DNA of 64,000 nt from Mesorhizobium kowhaii (GCF_003253745.1 NZ_MZXV01000019.1:115946-179945), one strand, 5' to 3'. Positions 51,372-61,103 are shown, counted from the stretch's first letter. Notes: a model not told the origin generated them from the sequence alone. Translations and numbers: made by a program.

Positions 51372-51447
51372 GCATGGCCCTGAGCACGGCTGCGTCGGAG
51401 TGCCGGCGGGGTGGCGATGTCGCCCAGGCATTGGCGCCCCGAACGCG

Positions 51448-51948
51448 ATGACGATACGTGTCGGCGGTTCGCTGGTTTCCTTCGCGGTCGGCCTCGGGTG
51501 GCCTCTGGCTGCCGTAGCCGGCTGCCCGATCGAGCTTGCCGTCTATGGCGAGGCCCAAAGCGGCAGCGAGATCGACTTTACCCCGACCGGCACCTCGGCG
51601 ACGGTGACCAACAGCTTCCGGATGATCCTCGACAATAATGTGGTGCTGAACGGCATCGTCATGTGGAACGAGGGTGTGTCGCGGCCGAACGGCGTGCTGA
51701 TGTACAAATGCCCGGAGGGCGACGTCACCGGCGAGGAGCTTGCCGCCTGCACGTCCTGGCACGGCGTCATCTACACGTCGGATGACAAGGGCAGCATCGG
51801 GCTGCTGCCGGCAGAAGGCGTCGAAGCGCCGAAGACGCTGATCCTGCCGGATCTTGGTCAGTCGTTGCGCCAATCCTCGGCCTATGGCGGCAGCGGATTT
51901 TCGAAAGTGCCCTGGGATGTGTTTGCCTTGAAGGGATGCCAGGAATGA
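51448..51948 (+). CDS. exported protein of unknown function
   Basis: A 166-residue protein with a signal peptide (about 1-24, ending AVAG). The mature part begins CPIELAVYGEAQSGSEIDF and is beta-rich with Cys residues at YKCPEGD, LAACTSW and KGCQE near the end. No family is recognised. The ATG at 51448 is the first with a proper signal peptide; earlier codons overlap the preceding gene. Its stop overlaps the next start as ATGA. Confidence 0.72.
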   Translation: MTIRVGGSLVSFAVGLGWPLAAVAGCPIELAVYGEAQSGSEIDFTPTGTSATVTNSFRMILDNNVVLNGIVMWNEGVSRPNGVLMYKCPEGDVTGEELAACTSWHGVIYTSDDKGSIGLLPAEGVEAPKTLILPDLGQSLRQSSAYGGSGFSKVPWDVFALKGCQE

Positions 51949-52700
51949 GCCGGTCGCAAAAGGTACTGCTGGTCACCGGTGGCAGTCGCGGCATCGGCGC
52001 CGCGATCTGCCGGCTCGGCTCGAAGGCCGGCTATCGCGTCGCGGTCAACTACGCTGCGAATCAGGACGCCGCCGATGCGCTGGTCGCCGAAATCCAGGCC
52101 GCCGGCGGCGAAGCTTTTGCGGTCAAGGGCGATGTTGGCGTTGAGGCCGATATCGTTGCCATGTTCGCCGCCGTCGACCGCGCCTATGGCCGGCTCGATG
52201 CCTTCGTCAACAATGCCGGTATCGTCGACGTCAAGGCGCGCGTCGACGAGATGGACGTTTCGCGGCTGGAGCGCATGATGCGCATCAATGTCGTCGGTTC
52301 GTTCCTGTGCGCCCGCGAAGCGGTCAAGCGCATGTCGACCCGCCATGGCGGCGAGGGCGGATCCATCGTCAACATCTCGTCGGCGGCGGCGGTGCTGGGC
52401 GCGCCGGACAACTATGTCGACTATGCAGCGTCCAAGGGCGCCATCGACACCTTTACCATCGGGCTTGCCCGCGAGGTGGCGTTGGAAGGCATCCGCGTCA
52501 ACGCGGTTCGGCCGGGCATCATCGACACGGAGATTCATGCTTCCGGCGGACAGCCGGACCGGGTGACACTGATCCAGGACACCCTTCCGATGAAACGAGC
52601 CGGCACAGCGGATGAAGTCGCGGGCGCGGTTCTCTATCTTCTATCCGACGCGGCGTCCTATACGACGGGCGCGATCCTGAATGTAAGCGGCGGCCGCTGA
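51945..52700 (+). CDS. SDR family oxidoreductase
   Basis: A 251-residue short-chain dehydrogenase/reductase. The cofactor loop is VTGGSRGIGAAI, NNAG is present (VNNAGIV), and the catalytic Ser-Tyr-Lys triad is seen in ISSAAAVLGAPDNYVDYAASKGAID. The C-terminal TGAILNVSGGR is usual. The substrate is unknown; the family includes 3-ketoacyl reductases and sugar dehydrogenases. The start overlaps the upstream stop by four bases and lpdA follows after 24 bases, so it is part of the suc operon. Confidence 0.93.
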   Translation: MSRSQKVLLVTGGSRGIGAAICRLGSKAGYRVAVNYAANQDAADALVAEIQAAGGEAFAVKGDVGVEADIVAMFAAVDRAYGRLDAFVNNAGIVDVKARVDEMDVSRLERMMRINVVGSFLCAREAVKRMSTRHGGEGGSIVNISSAAAVLGAPDNYVDYAASKGAIDTFTIGLAREVALEGIRVNAVRPGIIDTEIHASGGQPDRVTLIQDTLPMKRAGTADEVAGAVLYLLSDAASYTTGAILNVSGGR

Positions 52701-52724
52701 GCCCCAATCAAGAAGGACAGTATC

Positions 52725-54131
52725 ATGGCTTATGACGTCGTTATCATCGGATCGGGACCGGGCGGCTATGTCTGCGCCATCAAGGCGGCGCAGCTCGGGC
52801 TGAAGACGGCGGTGGTCGAGAAGAACGCGACCTTCGGCGGCACCTGCCTCAACATCGGCTGCATTCCATCGAAGGCGCTGCTCCACGCCTCCGAGATGTT
52901 CGCCGAGGCCGGCCATTCCTTCGACACGCTCGGCGTCGAGATATCAGCGCCGAAATTGAACCTGAAGAAGATGATGGCGCACAAGGACGCGACGGTGTCG
53001 TCGAACGTCAACGGCGTCGCCTTCCTGTTCAAGAAGAACAAGATCGATAGCTTTCGCGGCACCGGCAAGGTGATCGCGGCCGGCAAGGTCTCTGTGACCG
53101 GCGAGGACGGCAAGGTCGAGGAGATCGAGACCAGGAACATCGTCATTGCCACCGGCTCGGATGTCGCCGGCATTCCCGGCGTCAAGGTCGAAATCGACGA
53201 GAAGGTGATCGTGTCGTCGACCGGCGCGCTGTCGCTGGACAAGGTGCCTGGTCATCTGGTGGTGGTCGGCGGCGGTGTCATCGGCCTCGAGCTCGGCTCT
53301 GTCTGGGCGCGGCTTGGCGCCAAGGTCACCGTCGTCGAATTCCTCGACACCATCCTGGGCGGCATGGACGGCGAGGTCTCCAAGCAGTTCCAGCGGCTGC
53401 TGTCGAAACAGGGTTTCGAGTTCAAGCTCGGCGCCAAGGTCACCGGCGTCGCCAAGGCCAAGAAGGGCGCGACCGTCACCTTCGAGCCGGTCAAGGGCGG
53501 CGCCGCCGAGACCATCGAGGTGGACGCGGTGCTGATCGCCACCGGGCGCCGCGCCTATGCCGACAGCCTCGGGCTGAAGGAGGCCGGCGTCGAGGTCGAC
53601 GAGCGCGGCCGGGTCAAGACCGACGGGCATCTTCAGACCAACGTGCCCGGCATCTACGCCATCGGCGATGTCATCGCCGGGCCGATGCTGGCGCACAAGG
53701 CCGAGGACGAGGGCGTGGCGGTGGCGGAAACCATTGCCGGCCAGGCCGGCCATGTGAACTATGACGTCATTCCAAGCGTCGTCTACACCAGCCCGGAAAT
53801 CGCCTCGGTCGGCAAGACCGAGGAAGAGCTGAAGATGGCCGGCATCGAGTACAAGGCGGGAAAATTCCCGTTCAGCGCCAATGGCCGGGCGCGCGCCATG
53901 CTGCACACTGACGGCTTCGTCAAGATTCTCGCCGACAAGGCCAGCGACCGCGTGCTCGGCGTTCATATCGTCGGCTTCGGCGCCGGCGAGATGATCCACG
54001 AGGCGGCGGTGCTGATGGAATTCGGCGGTTCCTCGGAAGATCTCGCCCGCACCTGCCATGCGCATCCAACGATGTCGGAAGCGGTCAAGGAGGCGGCGCT
54101 GGCGACCTTCTTCAAGCCGATCCACATCTAA
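52725..54131 (+). CDS. lpdA: dihydrolipoyl dehydrogenase (E3 of 2-oxoglutarate dehydrogenase)
   Basis: A 468-residue flavoprotein. The redox-active pair Cys41 and Cys46 is in [13 protein letters not shown]. The FAD loop [14 protein letters not shown], the NAD loop [15 protein letters not shown], and the C-terminal [15 protein letters not shown] with the catalytic His-Glu pair are complete. E3 reoxidises the lipoyl group of SucB with NAD. It closes the mdh-suc operon, followed by a repeat and a terminator. Confidence 0.98.
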   Translation: MAYDVVIIGSGPGGYVCAIKAAQLGLKTAVVEKNATFGGTCLNIGCIPSKALLHASEMFAEAGHSFDTLGVEISAPKLNLKKMMAHKDATVSSNVNGVAFLFKKNKIDSFRGTGKVIAAGKVSVTGEDGKVEEIETRNIVIATGSDVAGIPGVKVEIDEKVIVSSTGALSLDKVPGHLVVVGGGVIGLELGSVWARLGAKVTVVEFLDTILGGMDGEVSKQFQRLLSKQGFEFKLGAKVTGVAKAKKGATVTFEPVKGGAAETIEVDAVLIATGRRAYADSLGLKEAGVEVDERGRVKTDGHLQTNVPGIYAIGDVIAGPMLAHKAEDEGVAVAETIAGQAGHVNYDVIPSVVYTSPEIASVGKTEEELKMAGIEYKAGKFPFSANGRARAMLHTDGFVKILADKASDRVLGVHIVGFGAGEMIHEAAVLMEFGGSSEDLARTCHAHPTMSEAVKEAALATFFKPIHI

Positions 54132-54136
54132 CGTCG

Positions 54137-54295
54137 TCATCCCAGGGCGGAGCAGGAGCGCAGCTCCGTCGCGGAGACCCTGGGATCCATGCCGCGACAT
54201 CAGAGCGCTGCAGCGGTGCAGATATTTCTGTTCCGCTGCGTTCTTCGGCTGACCTCGCGGCATGGATCCTCGGGTCAAGCCCGAGGATGACGAAC
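54137..54295. repeat. inverted-repeat intergenic element
   Basis: The outer ends GTCATCCCAGGG... and ...GAGGATGACGA, and the inner pair GGATCCATGCCGCG / CGCGGCATGGATCC, are inverted copies about 60 bases apart. This type of element (CGTCATCC..GAGGATCCATGCCGCG) is widespread between alphaproteobacterial genes. It sits after lpdA. Confidence 0.75.
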
Positions 54296-54318
54296 GTGTG
54301 GCGACACCACCCAAAGCA

Positions 54319-54346
54319 AAACGGCCCGCTTTTCAGCGGGCCGTTC
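54319..54346. terminator. bidirectional intrinsic terminator after lpdA
   Basis: The hairpin AACGGCCCGC / GCGGGCCGTT with loop TTTTCA is flanked by AAA and TTC. It lies between converging lpdA and the gene at 54390. Confidence 0.75.
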
Positions 54347-54360
54347 GTATTTGATATCAA

Positions 54361-54401
54361 GCCGACCAGTTGGCCGACCAGTTGGCCGATCAGTTGGCCG
54401 G
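54361..54401. repeat. 12-bp tandem repeat at a gene's stop codon
   Basis: Three to four copies of GCCGACCAGTTG (one with T at the seventh base) lie directly downstream of and across the stop of the gene at 54390-54734. On the minus strand each unit encodes Ser-Ala-Asn-Trp. The first unit reads TGA instead of TGG, which makes the stop. Confidence 0.8.
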
Positions 54402-54734
54402 TGCGGCAGGAGCCGGTGCTGGCGCTGGAGCCGGCGCAGGCGCCGGGGCAGGTTCTGCAGGGGCAGGCGCCGCCGGAGCGGGTGCAGCCGGAGCTGGTTC
54501 GGCTGGCTTCATCGGTTCCGCAGGAGCCGGCGCAGGCGCCGGCGTGCTGGCCGCCGGCGGCTCGGCAGTTGCCGGATGCTCACCGCCGCTTCTTCCGAAA
54601 ACATAATACGCGACAACCGCCAGAATAACGACGACCAGCGCAATCAGCCAGGTGCTACCGCCGCCACCGCCGCTTGGGCGTGGGGCGTTGGTGGACGAAT
54701 TGAACGGGTCGTTTGGATTCGGTGTGTTCGCCAT
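54390..54734 (-). CDS. small membrane protein with Ala/Pro-rich C terminus
   Basis: A 114-residue protein. A Gly/Asn/Pro-rich N terminus (1-27) is followed by a single transmembrane helix (about 28-46, TWLIALVVVILAVVAYYVFG), then about 60 residues made of Pro-Ala-Pro-Glu repeats, likely extending into the periplasm. No family is recognised; low complexity limits comparison. The stop is the first unit of a 12-bp tandem repeat (54361-54401). Confidence 0.72.
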   Translation of the reverse strand: MANTPNPNDPFNSSTNAPRPSGGGGGSTWLIALVVVILAVVAYYVFGRSGGEHPATAEPPAASTPAPAPAPAEPMKPAEPAPAAPAPAAPAPAEPAPAPAPAPAPAPAPAAPAN

Positions 54735-54850
54735 AAAAGTGTCCTCCGTGGATGAAAAATATCAATCAACACGACTCAACGCGCAATCGTTGAACAGGTT
54801 TCACGCTAGTCGAGGAAAACGCCGAAAACACGACGCCCGGACTATGCGAC

Positions 54851-55918
54851 TCAGTTGACAGCGGTGACAGTATAGCCGGCTTTGCGGAAATCCTCGACCA
54901 GGCCCTCGGGACCGGGAAGGTGGAGGGCGCCGACCGCCATGAACGCATTGCCCCTGGCCAGGATCGGTTCGGCGTGCTCGACCATCACCTTGTTGCGGCT
55001 GGTGATCATGGTTTCCTCGAACGCCGCATAACCCGCGGGGTCGTCCTGCTCATCGGGCATGGCGGCGCGGAACAGCGGCCAGAACATGCCGGTGTCGCCG
55101 CGCTGGTAGAGAACAATCATGGTTTCGTTGATGTCGTTGACCTTGTCGCCCAGCTTCAGCGTGTCGACCAGACCCTTCATGTGAAAGGCGAGCGGCAGCG
55201 AGGCCATGGCGCGCAGCTGGCTGGCAGCCGTTTCCAAGCCTTCCACCGGCTTGCCGGCGGCCTTGGCACCTTCCGCAAGCTTGACGTCGAGCACCGGGGC
55301 GCCGCCGGACTGGCGGGCGAGTTCGCAAGCCGGAAGCGCCATCATGGCCGAGAGCATCCACGGCTTCATCTTGGCAACGGTTGCCGGCGGGATGCCGCGC
55401 GCGTCGAGGGCGGCATTCATGGCCGCCGCATCGTCCGGCGACAGCAATGACGACAGCGTCGTAGAGTCGGTGAACATCATCAGGTCCGGCTCCTTGAGCA
55501 TAGCCGCCATCATCTGCTGCTTGTCGAGCACGTCGGTGGTTTCGATGACGATGGTGGCGGCGGCGTCATAGGCCTTCTGCGCAGCCGGCGGCAGCGCAGT
55601 GACGCGGGGGTCGGTCATGTGCATGGTGCCGAACAGGAAGGACGGTTTTTCGCCCGGCTTTTCCAGCTTCCACAGCAGGCCCTTGCCGTTGGGCGTGGCG
55701 GCGGCCTCCGCTTCGATCTTCTGATAGGCCGCCAGATCGCTCTTCTGCAAGGCCGACAGCATATCGGCGCCGGTGCAGGTTGGGATCTCGGCATGAGCCC
55801 TGCCGCCCGCGAACAGCAAGACGGCGAGGAACGACAGGAAAAACAGGACATTGAGCGCAACAAGCAGCTTCAGCGATACGGAAGCTGCACGGTCGGCGAT
55901 GGCGATGACGCGTTTCAT
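54851..55918 (-). CDS. TraB/GumN family protein
   Basis: A 355-residue protein with an N-terminal signal or anchor (about 17-43) and the TraB/GumN fold: FLFGTMHMTDPRV near residue 95 with the conserved His, IVIETTDVLD, and the C-terminal GALHLPGPEGLVEDFRKAGY with the second conserved His. Members are putative metalloproteases related to the Tiki family. The start at 55918 gives a proper export signal. The function is not established. Confidence 0.9.
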   Translation of the reverse strand: MKRVIAIADRAASVSLKLLVALNVLFFLSFLAVLLFAGGRAHAEIPTCTGADMLSALQKSDLAAYQKIEAEAAATPNGKGLLWKLEKPGEKPSFLFGTMHMTDPRVTALPPAAQKAYDAAATIVIETTDVLDKQQMMAAMLKEPDLMMFTDSTTLSSLLSPDDAAAMNAALDARGIPPATVAKMKPWMLSAMMALPACELARQSGGAPVLDVKLAEGAKAAGKPVEGLETAASQLRAMASLPLAFHMKGLVDTLKLGDKVNDINETMIVLYQRGDTGMFWPLFRAAMPDEQDDPAGYAAFEETMITSRNKVMVEHAEPILARGNAFMAVGALHLPGPEGLVEDFRKAGYTVTAVN

Positions 55919-55978
55919 GGCCCTTTCCTAAGACCGAAAAGCGGCAAAACGGTTAACCGGCACTGCAAAATTGAAGCT

Positions 55979-56917
55979 TCATGCCCTTGGATGGGCTGAT
56001 TCGTAGATTTCGAGCAGCCTGGCGGTGTCGACGCCGGTGTAGATCTGCGTCGTCGACAGGCTGGCGTGGCCAAGCAGCTCCTGGATGGTGCGCAAATCGC
56101 CGCCGCGGCCGAGCAGATGCGTGGCGAAGGAATGGCGCAGCGCGTGCGGCGTCGCTGTATCGGGCAGGTTGAGCGCCGAGCGCAGTTTGGCCATGTCGCG
56201 CTGGACGATGGCCGGGTTGAGCGGGCCGCCGCGCGCGCCGCGAAACAAAAGGCCCTTCGGGTCGAGGTGATAGGGGCACAGCCGGCGGTATTCGGCGATC
56301 GCCCGCAGCGCCACCGGCAGCACCGGCACCAGCCGGGTCTTGCCGCCCTTGCCGGTGACGCGCAGCACGGTGTCGGTCGCCAATGCCAGATCGGCGCCGG
56401 CGAGGCCGAGCGCCTCGGAAATGCGCAGGCCGGAGCCGTAGAGCAGTGTCAGCACGGCGGCGTTGCGGGCTGCGATCCATGGCTCTTCCGCCAGTTGGCC
56501 TTCGACGGAAACGATATGCTTTGCATCGCTTGCGGTCAGCGGCTTGGGCAGCGATTTGGGCTGGCGCGGCGCGCGCAGCGCGGCAGCACCCGCCGCATTG
56601 ACGAGGCCGCGCCGTTCGAGGAACCGCAACAGCGAGCGGATACCTGCCAGCCCGCGGCCAAGCGTGCGGGCGCCGGCGCCGGCGTTGCGGCGGGCGGCGA
56701 GGAAACCGCGCAGATCGGCCGGGCGCAGATTGGCGATGTCCGAGATGCCGGGCGAGCCGCCACAATGGCCGGTAAGGAAATGCAGGAACTGGCGTGTGTC
56801 GCGCTCATAGGCTTCGACCGTCTCGGGCGACAGCCTGCGCTCGCGCGCCAGCATCTTCAGCCAGCTTTCACGCGCCGCCTGGAGGTCGGGTTTTGCCGGG
56901 ATGAGGAATTCCTGCAT
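55979..56917 (-). CDS. xerC: tyrosine recombinase XerC
   Basis: A 312-residue site-specific recombinase that resolves chromosome dimers at dif with XerD. Catalytic residues are Arg165 (GSGLRISEAL), Lys in the beta-hairpin near 190, His258 and Arg261 (HALRHSFATHLL), His284 (LGHASLSTT) and nucleophile Tyr293 (QIYTGVD). The N-terminal core-binding SAM-like domain covers 15-110. The start is just downstream of two palindromic repeats. Confidence 0.96.
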   Translation of the reverse strand: MQEFLIPAKPDLQAARESWLKMLARERRLSPETVEAYERDTRQFLHFLTGHCGGSPGISDIANLRPADLRGFLAARRNAGAGARTLGRGLAGIRSLLRFLERRGLVNAAGAAALRAPRQPKSLPKPLTASDAKHIVSVEGQLAEEPWIAARNAAVLTLLYGSGLRISEALGLAGADLALATDTVLRVTGKGGKTRLVPVLPVALRAIAEYRRLCPYHLDPKGLLFRGARGGPLNPAIVQRDMAKLRSALNLPDTATPHALRHSFATHLLGRGGDLRTIQELLGHASLSTTQIYTGVDTARLLEIYESAHPRA

Positions 56918-56940
56918 GGCGTGCTTCCAATCTTTGTTTC

Positions 56941-56989
56941 ATGCATGTCGTTGTCCCCAAAACCGGAGCTACTTTTGGGCGACATGCAT
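56941..56989. repeat. palindromic repeat family A, copy 3
   Basis: ATGCATGTCGTTGTCC...GGGCGACATGCAT. It lies upstream of xerC and in tandem with copy 4, nine bases away. Confidence 0.92.
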
Positions 56990-56997
56990 TTGTCTTT

Positions 56998-57046
56998 ATG
57001 CATGTCGTCATCCCAAAACCGGGAGCCACTTTTGGGCGACATGCAT
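56998..57046. repeat. palindromic repeat family A, copy 4
   Basis: ATGCATGTCGTCATCC...GGGCGACATGCAT, in tandem with copy 3. It is between xerC and rimM. Confidence 0.92.
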
Positions 57047-57146
57047 TGGCAACCATTTTCCGGCAGCCGGGTTAGGAAGCGGTGAAGAGCACGTCATTGA
57101 AATGACAATCGGGGAGGGTTAGAGCAAAGCCAAAGGATGTCGCGCC

Positions 57147-57746
57147 ATGAGCAAGCCCCAGAACCCCGTCCAGATGGCCGTGATCGGCGCCGCCCACGGC
57201 ATCAAGGGCGAATTGCGGGTGAAGACCTTCACCGGTGAGCCGCTGGCGCTGGCCGATTATGGGCCGCTCTATGCCAGGGACGGCCGCGCCTTCCAGATCA
57301 TCGACATCAGACCCGCCAACACCGTCGTCGTGGTCCGCTTCAAGGGTGTTGCCGACCGCAACGCCGCCGAGGCGCTGGCCGGCACCGAACTGTTCGTCGA
57401 CCGTTCGATGCTGCCCGACGATGGCGAAGAGGACGAATTCTATCATGCCGATCTCGTCGGCCTCGAGGTCCGGGACGACACCGGCGCTGCCATCGGCAAG
57501 GTTGTCGCCGTGCACAATTTTGGCGGCGGCGACATTCTCGATGTAACGCTGGGCGGACGCAAGGGCGTGCTGATCCCGTTCACGCAGGCCGCCGTGCCGC
57601 AAGTGTCGATCGCCGAGGGTTTTGTCCGCGTCGATCCGGCGGCGGCCGGGCTTGTCGAGGACGAGGATGGCGATGGCCCTCGCGAAGAAGACTTCGACCC
57701 GAAGGGCAGGCCGCGTGGACCGAGCGATGCCGGGGGCAACCGGTGA
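57147..57746 (+). CDS. rimM: 16S rRNA processing protein RimM
   Basis: A 199-residue protein. The RimM N domain starts [21 protein letters not shown], and the PRC-barrel domain has [40 protein letters not shown]. RimM aids assembly of the 30S head by binding S19. The last 35 residues are a charged Asp/Glu-rich tail. The stop overlaps the trmD GTG as GTGA. In many bacteria rpsP is directly upstream; here it is not. Confidence 0.96.
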   Translation: MSKPQNPVQMAVIGAAHGIKGELRVKTFTGEPLALADYGPLYARDGRAFQIIDIRPANTVVVVRFKGVADRNAAEALAGTELFVDRSMLPDDGEEDEFYHADLVGLEVRDDTGAAIGKVVAVHNFGGGDILDVTLGGRKGVLIPFTQAAVPQVSIAEGFVRVDPAAAGLVEDEDGDGPREEDFDPKGRPRGPSDAGGNR

Positions 57747-58441
57747 CGTTCAAAGCCTCGGTGCTGACGCTCTATCCCGAGATGTTTCCGGGCGCGCTCG
57801 GGCTGTCGCTCGCCGGCCGGGCGCTGGAGGCCGGCACATGGTCGCTGGAAGCGATCCAGATCCGCGACTTCGCCACCGACCGCCATCGGACCGTCGACGA
57901 CACGCCGGCCGGCGGCGGCGCCGGCATGGTGATGCGCGCCGACGTGCTGGCCAAGGCCATCGACCACGCCTCGCCAGAGGGCGACGCGCGGCCGCGCCTG
58001 CTGATGAGCCCGCGTGGAAAACCGCTGAGGCAGGCGCGCGTGCGCGAACTGGCGGCCGGGCCGGGCGCGGTCATCCTGTGCGGCCGTTTCGAGGGTGTCG
58101 ACCAGCGGCTGATCGAGGCGCGCGGCCTGGAAGAGGTTTCGATCGGCGATTTCATCCTCTCCGGAGGTGAGCCGGCGGCCCTTGTGCTGCTCGACGCGGT
58201 GGTGCGGCTGTTGCCCGGTGTGATGGGCAATGCGGTGTCGGGCGAAGAAGAGAGTTTCGAGAACGGCTTGCTCGAACACCCGCACTACACCCGGCCACAG
58301 GAATTCGAGGGGCGCGAGATTCCCGAGGTGCTGATTTCCGGCAATCACAAGAAGATCGCCGCATGGCGGCGGGCGGCGTCCGAGGCGCTGACGCAGGAAC
58401 GGCGACCCGACCTGCCCGGCGCTCAGCCCTTGCTGGAGTAG
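57743..58441 (+). CDS. trmD: tRNA (guanine37-N1)-methyltransferase TrmD
   Basis: A 232-residue SPOUT methyltransferase with the trefoil knot: the [26 protein letters not shown] segment, [15 protein letters not shown] and [15 protein letters not shown]. It makes m1G37 in tRNAs with G36. The GTG at 57743 overlaps the rimM stop. The last 19 bases overlap the converging TauE gene. Confidence 0.97.
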   Translation: MTFKASVLTLYPEMFPGALGLSLAGRALEAGTWSLEAIQIRDFATDRHRTVDDTPAGGGAGMVMRADVLAKAIDHASPEGDARPRLLMSPRGKPLRQARVRELAAGPGAVILCGRFEGVDQRLIEARGLEEVSIGDFILSGGEPAALVLLDAVVRLLPGVMGNAVSGEEESFENGLLEHPHYTRPQEFEGREIPEVLISGNHKKIAAWRRAASEALTQERRPDLPGAQPLLE

Positions 58442-59175
58442 TAGAAGGTGAGAAACAGGCCGACCGCGACGACGAAGCCGCGCACCAAATTCTGCGGCAC
58501 GCGCTTGGCGATCCAGACCCCGGCATAGCCGCCGAGTGCGCCGCCCGGGATCATGATGATGGCTTGCGGCCAGGCGACGACGCCGCCCGAGACGAAGACG
58601 ACGATCGCGACCGCGGCGACGACTATGGCCAGCATGTTCTTCAGCGCGTTCAGCCGATGGTAGTCGCCGGCCTGGGTCAGGCCGAGCGTCGCCAGCATCA
58701 TGACGCCCATGCCGGCGCCGAAGAAGCCGCCATAGATGGCGGTGAGAAACTGTGCCAGGGAACCGGCCAGCGACCCGACGGCCGCTTCATGCCCCGGTTT
58801 TGGCGCCGGCTTCAGCCATGGCCCGGCGGCGAACAATGCGGTTGCGCCTAACAGCAGCCATGGCACCAGAACGCGAAACGACGGATTGTCGAGCGCCAGC
58901 AGGATCAGCGCGCCGACCAGCGCGCCGACCGCCGAGATCAGGCAGAGCAGCAGCGCGCCGCGCCAGAAATGCCGGATGTCGGCTGAGTAGGCCAGCGTCG
59001 AGGTGATGTAGCCTGGAAATTGCGTCACCGAGGAGGTGGCGTTGGCGACGATCGGCGGCAGGCCGACCAATGTCATGGCGCCGAAGGTGATGAATGTGCC
59101 GCCACCGGCTACCGCATTGGCGGTGCCTGACAGAAAGCCCGCGAGGAAAAGCAGGATGGCGTCGAAGATAGACAT
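58423..59175 (-). CDS. sulfite exporter TauE/SafE family permease
   Basis: A 250-residue inner-membrane protein with about seven helices and the family start [22 protein letters not shown]. The second repeat has [15 protein letters not shown], the usual duplicated motif. Members export sulfite, sulfoacetate or other sulphur and organic anions; the substrate is unknown. The gene converges with trmD (19-base overlap) and is divergent from rplS. Confidence 0.92.
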   Translation of the reverse strand: MSIFDAILLFLAGFLSGTANAVAGGGTFITFGAMTLVGLPPIVANATSSVTQFPGYITSTLAYSADIRHFWRGALLLCLISAVGALVGALILLALDNPSFRVLVPWLLLGATALFAAGPWLKPAPKPGHEAAVGSLAGSLAQFLTAIYGGFFGAGMGVMMLATLGLTQAGDYHRLNALKNMLAIVVAAVAIVVFVSGGVVAWPQAIIMIPGGALGGYAGVWIAKRVPQNLVRGFVVAVGLFLTFYYSSKG

Positions 59176-59354
59176 GGAAATGCCGCCGCAGAAAACTGTG
59201 CTGCGCCCGGCTTAGGAAGCTTGTAAGACGGACGCAACCCGGCACCGGAAGGTTATGATGGTGCCATGCGACCAAAAAAGACTCGGGATCGGGCGTGACA
59301 AAGCGTCGAAATAGCTGTATGTGCCCGCCGAACCGGAAGAACAATCTACCGGAC

Positions 59355-59424
59355 CCGTCAACAATGACGGTGTAGTCGCCCCTGCCCGATGTCTTGGACA
59401 CCCTGTGTCCTGGGACAAAGGGCA
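59355..59424 (+). promoter_or_regulatory. structured leader hairpins upstream of rplS
   Basis: Two hairpins in the rplS leader: CCGTCA-ACAA-TGACGG (59355-59370) and a 42-base stem-loop 59383-59424 built of stacked pairs TGCCC/GGGCA, TGTCT/GGACA and GGACAC/GTGTCC. No T run follows, so this is not an intrinsic terminator. It lies 79-148 bases before the start codon. A binding site for L19 itself or a translational control element is plausible. Confidence 0.55.
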
Positions 59425-59502
59425 TAGCCGAGCGGTCAGTGGAACTGCAAGGCGAGTGTCGGACGCTCTGACTGTCGGAAGAACAAGAAGTGGATTTTTG
59501 AG

Positions 59503-60042
<540 letters not shown>

Positions 60043-60064
60043 GGTTTTCGACAAGCATGGTTTT

Positions 60065-60090
60065 AAAAGGCGGCTTCGGCCGCCTTTTTT
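60065..60090 (+). terminator. intrinsic terminator after rplS
   Basis: The hairpin AAAAGGCGGC / GCCGCCTTTT with loop TTCG continues into a TTTTTT run. Confidence 0.9.
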
Positions 60091-60137
60091 CGTTTTGGGC
60101 GTTTCATGTCCTGGTAGAAAATCCGCGGTTGACTCAA

Positions 60138-60174
60138 TTTACATCGTGTACTAAATAATCGTGCACAATATAAA
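60138..60174 (+). promoter_or_regulatory. candidate OhrR operator before ohr
   Basis: The arms TTTACATCGTGTAC (60138-60151) and GTGCACAATATAAA (60161-60174) are imperfect inverted repeats (11 of 14 positions), separated by nine bases. The right arm ends 12 bases before the ohr start. The arrangement (AT-rich palindrome just before ohr, with ohrR downstream) matches known MarR-type OhrR control. The exact footprint is unverified. Confidence 0.6.
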
Positions 60175-60186
60175 TGGAGACACGAG

Positions 60187-60621
60187 ATGACCGCATTGTA
60201 TTCCACTCAAGCTCGGGCCGTCGGCGGCCGCGCCGGCCATGTCCAGAGCGGCGATGGCCTGCTCAGCCTCGACCTTGCCATGCCGAAGGAACTGGGCGGC
60301 AAGGGTGGCGCCACCAATCCCGAACAGCTTTTCGCCGCCGGCTATGCCGCTTGCTTCGAAAGCGCCATGCGCTTCATCGCCGGCAAGCAGAAACTTCCGC
60401 TGCAGGACGCCTCGGTGACGGCCAATGTCAGCCTGCATCCCAATGGCCAGGGCGGTTTCCTGCTCGGCGTTTCGCTCGCGGCCGAGACGAAAGGTCTTGA
60501 TCAGGCGGCAGCAGAGGCGCTTGTATCGGCGGCGCATCAGGTTTGCCCCTATTCCAACGCCATCAAGGGCAACATCGAGGTGGCGCTTTCGGCAAAGGCG
60601 CTTCCGGCAAAGGCAGCATGA
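60187..60621 (+). CDS. ohr: organic hydroperoxide resistance protein Ohr
   Basis: A 144-residue thiol peroxidase of the Ohr/OsmC family that reduces organic hydroperoxides. Catalytic Cys56 (AACFESAM) and Cys120 (QVCPYSNA) are both present, with the PEQLFAAGYAACFES helix intact. The ATG is preceded by GGAGACACGAG. The stop overlaps the ohrR start as ATGA. Confidence 0.97.
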   Translation: MTALYSTQARAVGGRAGHVQSGDGLLSLDLAMPKELGGKGGATNPEQLFAAGYAACFESAMRFIAGKQKLPLQDASVTANVSLHPNGQGGFLLGVSLAAETKGLDQAAAEALVSAAHQVCPYSNAIKGNIEVALSAKALPAKAA

Positions 60622-61103
60622 CCACCAGAACGACCCCTTCGCCCCTGGACGTCCCGGCGGATTTCGCCGGGATACCGAAGCTCGAGCAGCATCTCTGCTT
60701 CGCGCTCTATTCGGCGAGCGGGCTGATGACACGGCTCTACCGGCCGCTGCTCGAGCCGCTCGGCCTGACCTACCCGCAATATCTGACCATGCTGGCGCTG
60801 TGGGAGCATGCACCGCGCACCGTCGGCGAACTCGGTGATGCCTTGGGGCTCGATTCGGCAACGTTGACGCCGCTGCTCAAGCGCCTCGAAGCCAACGGCC
60901 TGGTCACACGCCGGCGCGATGCCGCCGACGAACGCCGGGTGCTGGTCGAACCGACGCATCAGGGCCAAGCACTGCGCGAGGGCGCCAAGGCGGTATCGGC
61001 CGCGATGCGTTGCCATTCAGTGCTCGATGGCGACGAGCTGAAATCCCTGCATCACTCCCTGACCCGGCTGATCGACGGTTTGCGGGAAGCGGGCGCCGAT
61101 TGA
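60618..61103 (+). CDS. ohrR: MarR-family repressor OhrR
   Basis: A 161-residue winged-helix regulator. The peroxide-sensing Cys27 is in the HLCFALYSAS motif, the hallmark of OhrR, and a second Cys (MRCHSV) near residue 128 allows a 2-Cys mechanism. The DNA-binding block GDALGLDSATLTPLLKRLEANGLVTRRRDAADERRV is canonical. It is translated coupled to ohr, whose operator it likely controls. Confidence 0.95.
   Translation: MTTRTTPSPLDVPADFAGIPKLEQHLCFALYSASGLMTRLYRPLLEPLGLTYPQYLTMLALWEHAPRTVGELGDALGLDSATLTPLLKRLEANGLVTRRRDAADERRVLVEPTHQGQALREGAKAVSAAMRCHSVLDGDELKSLHHSLTRLIDGLREAGAD

Noticed and set aside
56857..57056. Small ORFs reading MSPKS...FW(D/N)D(D/N)MHK upstream of xerC and similar leaders before rpsP and the LMW phosphatase gene
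   Set aside because: They are translations of the family A palindrome in one frame. The repeated peptide is an artefact of the DNA repeat and inflates the N termini of neighbouring genes.
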